From: Apostichopus japonicus
Taxonomy: Eukaryota > Echinodermata > Holothuroidea > Aspidochirotida > Stichopodidae
Direction: 5' to 3'
DNA: 64,000 nucleotides
NCBI RefSeq assembly: GCF_037975245.1
Contig: NC_092576.1
Span: forward strand, 24,453,611-24,517,610
Below, piece after piece: positions 61,188 to 64,000 of this stretch. Numbering within the stretch: the first letter of the stretch is position 1; each line of letters opens with the position of its first letter. The notes below the pieces were generated by a model that was given only the letters and a program-made list of their open reading frames with translations, was not told the origin of the DNA and searched no databases. The position numbers and the translations under genes were made by a program.

Positions 61188-61809
61188 CTAAAAACCCATA
61201 TTTACAACTTATCACTCATGGGTGAACAAATTTAAGGTTCAGTTATAACAAACTTCCTTAAATTCAATGAAAAGATCATTGAATTTCAATGTAATCTATT
61301 TATTTGACCTCGCCTTTTTTTGCGGGGACCTTAATTGTTCATAAAGTTATTCTGTGGTAGGACTGACCGCGTATATGATCGCCAAGTTCTATCGGTTTAG
61401 TTGTGTTTGGAGCCCGAGCTTCGTCAACACGACTCAGGCTAGAATGTAAAGGCATTGAAGACTCGCCCCAAACCGCGTGCTGCGCTATGAAAAGAAATTA
61501 ACTTTCCGTTGCTTGCAAGTGAAGTTTTCTTCTTGTAGCTACAAAATGCAGACAATAATAAGACGTGATACCTTGTTATCTTTATCTAGACTTGAGATGT
61601 CCCCGCTGCTATGTACACTGTGTTGTGGGTATTGACTGCAGCTGTATGTACTGACTATACACTAGTGTCTAATTACCGACGGTAGCAAGCTGTGTGTGTA
61701 TTTTCTGGGATCGATGGTGGTGTCTAACACTTCTGTTACACATCATTCGAAACAAGGTCAGATTACCGGCATCAGACGTTTCTTTGTGCGCGAGTCTTCA
61801 CACCCTTTA
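61188..61809 (+). repeat. Segmental duplication copy B
   Basis: Sister of 60287-61162 lacking the MITE. It includes the dispersed-repeat core at 61447-61682 that is also found inside the secreted-protein gene. Confidence 0.9.
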
Positions 61810-62050
61810 ATCAAAACGAAAGCTCACGCGAAATGAACGAGTGATCAGAACAAAAAGATCAAGCGCCACCATAAAAACGAAGATGCATTGTAAGCAAAAA
61901 GAACATTCGCACTAAATCAAAACGAACGTTTACGCGTAGCGAACGAGCCAAAATGAACTAAAAGATTAGATGGCGCTGTTTTGGTTTTCATTGACCGTGT
62001 TTTATTACGACATGTAGTTACGTCATCTTGTATGCACGACACTTCTGTCC

Positions 62051-62086
62051 AACCATGGAGCTATAAACTGGGATAGCTCCATGGTT
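62051..62086. repeat. Perfect hairpin, 14-bp stem
   Basis: AACCATGGAGCTAT, 8-base loop AAACTGGG, then ATAGCTCCATGGTT. Not part of the duplicated segment alignment. Confidence 0.85.
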
Positions 62087-62267
62087 CAACAAAGCTGTAC
62101 CGTGCTTCACAGGGTCAGTGAACTGTGTGGGATAGTCGTCGTGATGTCACTGTGGCCAATGGGCAATTGTTACCGGGGCCAGTGGCAGACGATTGCCTTC
62201 AAGCAATATGGAAAATCACGATCTAGCCGCTGCCTTTGAATAGCTGCGCTAGACATCAGCACTGCAT

Positions 62268-62665
62268 TAAAGACATTGAAGACTTTCCTCAAACCGCGTC
62301 CCGCGCTCTGAAGAAAAATAACTTTCCGTTGCTTGCAAGTGAAGTTTTCTTCTTGTCGCTACAAAATGCAGATAGTAATGCAACGTGATTACGTGTTATC
62401 TTTAGCTGGACCTGAGACCAGGGAGTTCCAGAACAACTCCCTGCTGAGATGTCCATCGCTGCTATGTACACGGTGTGTTGTGGGTATTGACCGTAGCTGT
62501 ATGTATTGACTGTACACTAGTGTCTAATTACCGACGGTAGCAATCTCTGTTTGTATTTTCTGGGATCGATGGTTGTGTCTAACACTTCTGTAACACCTCA
62601 TTCGAAACTAGGTCAGATTACCGGCATGGGATGTTTCTTTGTGCTCGAGTCTTCACACCCTTTAA
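62268..62665 (+). repeat. Partial third copy (C) of the duplicated segment
   Basis: Aligns with the dispersed-repeat core and right part of copies A and B (AACTTTCCGTTGCTTGCAAG to GAGTCTTCACACCCTTTAA). It contains one extra 27-bp hairpin at 62418-62444. Confidence 0.88.
62418..62444. repeat. 27-bp hairpin insertion with 5-bp direct repeat
   Basis: The insert has a 9-bp stem, CAGGGAGTT/AACTCCCTG, with loop CCAGAAC. TGAGA flanks it at 62413-62417 and 62445-62449. The three other copies of this repeat read CTGAGATGTCC or TTGAGATGTCC straight through, so the insert is specific to copy C. Confidence 0.85.
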
Positions 62666-62786
62666 CCACCATAGGGCAGTCAGTTGAGGATGATACTCTT
62701 GCAAGATCCCATCACTAGTAATACTACTAGTAACAGGCTTTCTACAAGTGCAAACTCTTCAAATGTTTCTACCAACGCAAGTACTA

Positions 62787-63309
62787 CTATTGCGGGCCAC
62801 CAGTCTCAAATCGTTGGGAATCGACATATACCGATTTAAATCGACATATACCAATTTCCTTGGACTTTTTTATACCTGTTTCTAACAGCTTAAACCTTTA
62901 ACTGATCACGTGATGTATCTTCACAAGTCCATCATCATCGAAATCGGGATTTGGAATATGTTAAATCGGAAGAAGTCAATTTAAGCTGCTAGAAACTGGT
63001 TTAAGTCCAAGGAAATTGACTTCTATCGATTTATTTCGATGTATCATCGATTAATATTGGTAGATGTCGATTTGAATTGACATATAACCGATTTATATTA
63101 CATATCATAGATGTTTAATGGTAAATGTCGAAGAACGCTTGGTATATGTCGATTTAAAATGACATTATACCGATTAAATTTGGCATATCATCGATTTAAA
63201 CTGGTATCAGTCAATTTAAATGGACATTTACCAGTTTAAATCGATGATATGGCAATTTAAATCGGTATTTGTCGATTCCCCACGATTTGAGACTGATGGT
63301 CCGCCATAG
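62787..63309. mobile_element. Palindromic MITE flanked by TA
   Basis: The ends CTATTGCGGGCCACCAGTCT and AGACTGATGGTCCGCCATAG are inverted repeats that continue inward through CAAATCG and GGGAATCGACA. The body is filled with degenerate CGATTTAAATCGACATATAC words in both orientations. Flanking TA dinucleotides at 62785-62786 and 63310-63311 fit a Tc1/mariner-type target. Confidence 0.6.
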
Positions 63310-63311
63310 TA

Positions 63312-64000
63312 CCACTGGCACCGTGACCAAGCACATATTTCTATGCAGCAAGATCCGGTTCGAGCTGCGCCGTTGCGGTGCTCTGAGGGCATTCCTAAAT
63401 TATCTAAGAGGCGTGCTTAGTATATCGCCCTCTATTGTTTTGATTCTGTCCCATTATTCGTTTTGATTTATGGGGAAAACTTTCAAACGTGGGGGCGATC
63501 TTGCATTAAGCGCGCGCAGTCATGTCGTTTATCGAAGGCTTAGTCAAGTTTAATTTGGTTGTTTAGTCAGTTTCCTTTGGGTTCATCTTCTTTCTTATTA
63601 TTATGATATCGAACTTTATAGTCGGTCTATCACTGTGTGGAGATCGTGTTAGCAAATCATTGTTCCCTTGAGATTCTTATCTATTTGTTTTTTCCATTTT
63701 TTTTTCTTTCTTTTTTTTTTCTCTCTGAGTCTTGTTTAAAATACAAGAAAAATCAGTCTAGCTGTATGATCATGTTAAATTTCTTCATTTTGGTATGTTT
63801 ATTTATTCTTTTCTTGTTTAGAATGTTTCATCTTTATATATTTCAGTCTATCTTAATGCACTATATTCTTATTATTGTTCTTTTTCATCTTTTTTTCTTA
63901 TCTGTTTGTCTCTTGTTTCATCGTGGTATGTTTTTGCCCAAATGGCCGCCCATACATTGCCATGTTATCAAAGGTTACATATTGTCCTGAAACAGTGTAC
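63312..64000. other. Non-genic end of window with repeat fragment
   Basis: T-rich sequence. The last 45 bases (ATCAAAGGTTACATATTGTC) match 60250-60285, and the preceding block matches the complement of 59815-59890. The repeat family around 60 kb therefore continues off the window edge. Confidence 0.6.

Overview
The window is eukaryotic nuclear DNA: AT-rich, gene-poor, with long (AT)n arrays, poly-G/poly-C runs, minisatellites, MITEs, tRNA-derived SINE fragments and genes split by GT-AG introns. Nothing in it looks bacterial. The repeat content, a Polinton/Maverick-type element and a CD20-like four-pass protein fit a marine invertebrate, probably a deuterostome such as an echinoderm. That assignment is an inference from genome style, not from a diagnostic gene.

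Only two intact host genes could be assembled, both on the minus strand with three coding exons, canonical splice sites and a continuous reading frame. One (32214-34502) encodes a 339-residue secreted protein with a polyglycine tract of about 50 residues and seven cysteines; I recognise no family. The other (51888-54936) encodes a 164-residue, four-transmembrane protein whose pattern resembles the MS4A/CD20-like superfamily.

The most striking mobile element is 36232-43392: 7161 bp with near-identical terminal inverted repeats of about 799 bp, AG...CT termini and a perfect 6-bp target duplication (GAGTAA). These are Polinton/Maverick hallmarks, but no integrase, polymerase or capsid gene is visible. 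The one clean gene inside encodes a C2H2 zinc-finger/acidic protein. A SINE-like element whose first ~47 bases match the 5' end of U2 snRNA has inserted into it, flanked by a perfect 19-bp target duplication. A second, composite relative of that SINE lies at 58380-58986.

Region by region: 1-18.8 kb is non-genic AT-rich DNA with a 280-bp tandem duplication, a 200-bp palindrome and a probable LINE tail. 18.8-31.2 kb holds a TTG-rich array, a 32-bp satellite with about 25 units, an adjoining 30-bp array and a tRNA-derived SINE. 31.4-34.5 kb has a hAT-type MITE and the secreted-protein gene. 36.2-43.4 kb is the Polinton derivative. 45-51 kb has a hAT MITE and two tandem arrays. 51.9-55 kb is the four-pass gene, with a related hAT MITE in its intron. 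55.9-57.4 kb is minisatellites. 58.4-64 kb is a mosaic of the U2-SINE composite, a partly triplicated segment also represented inside the secreted-protein gene, small MITEs and hairpin insertions.

No functional link between the two host genes is evident. Splice sites and repeat boundaries were read by eye. Similarity statements about named families rest on recalled family features, not on searches.
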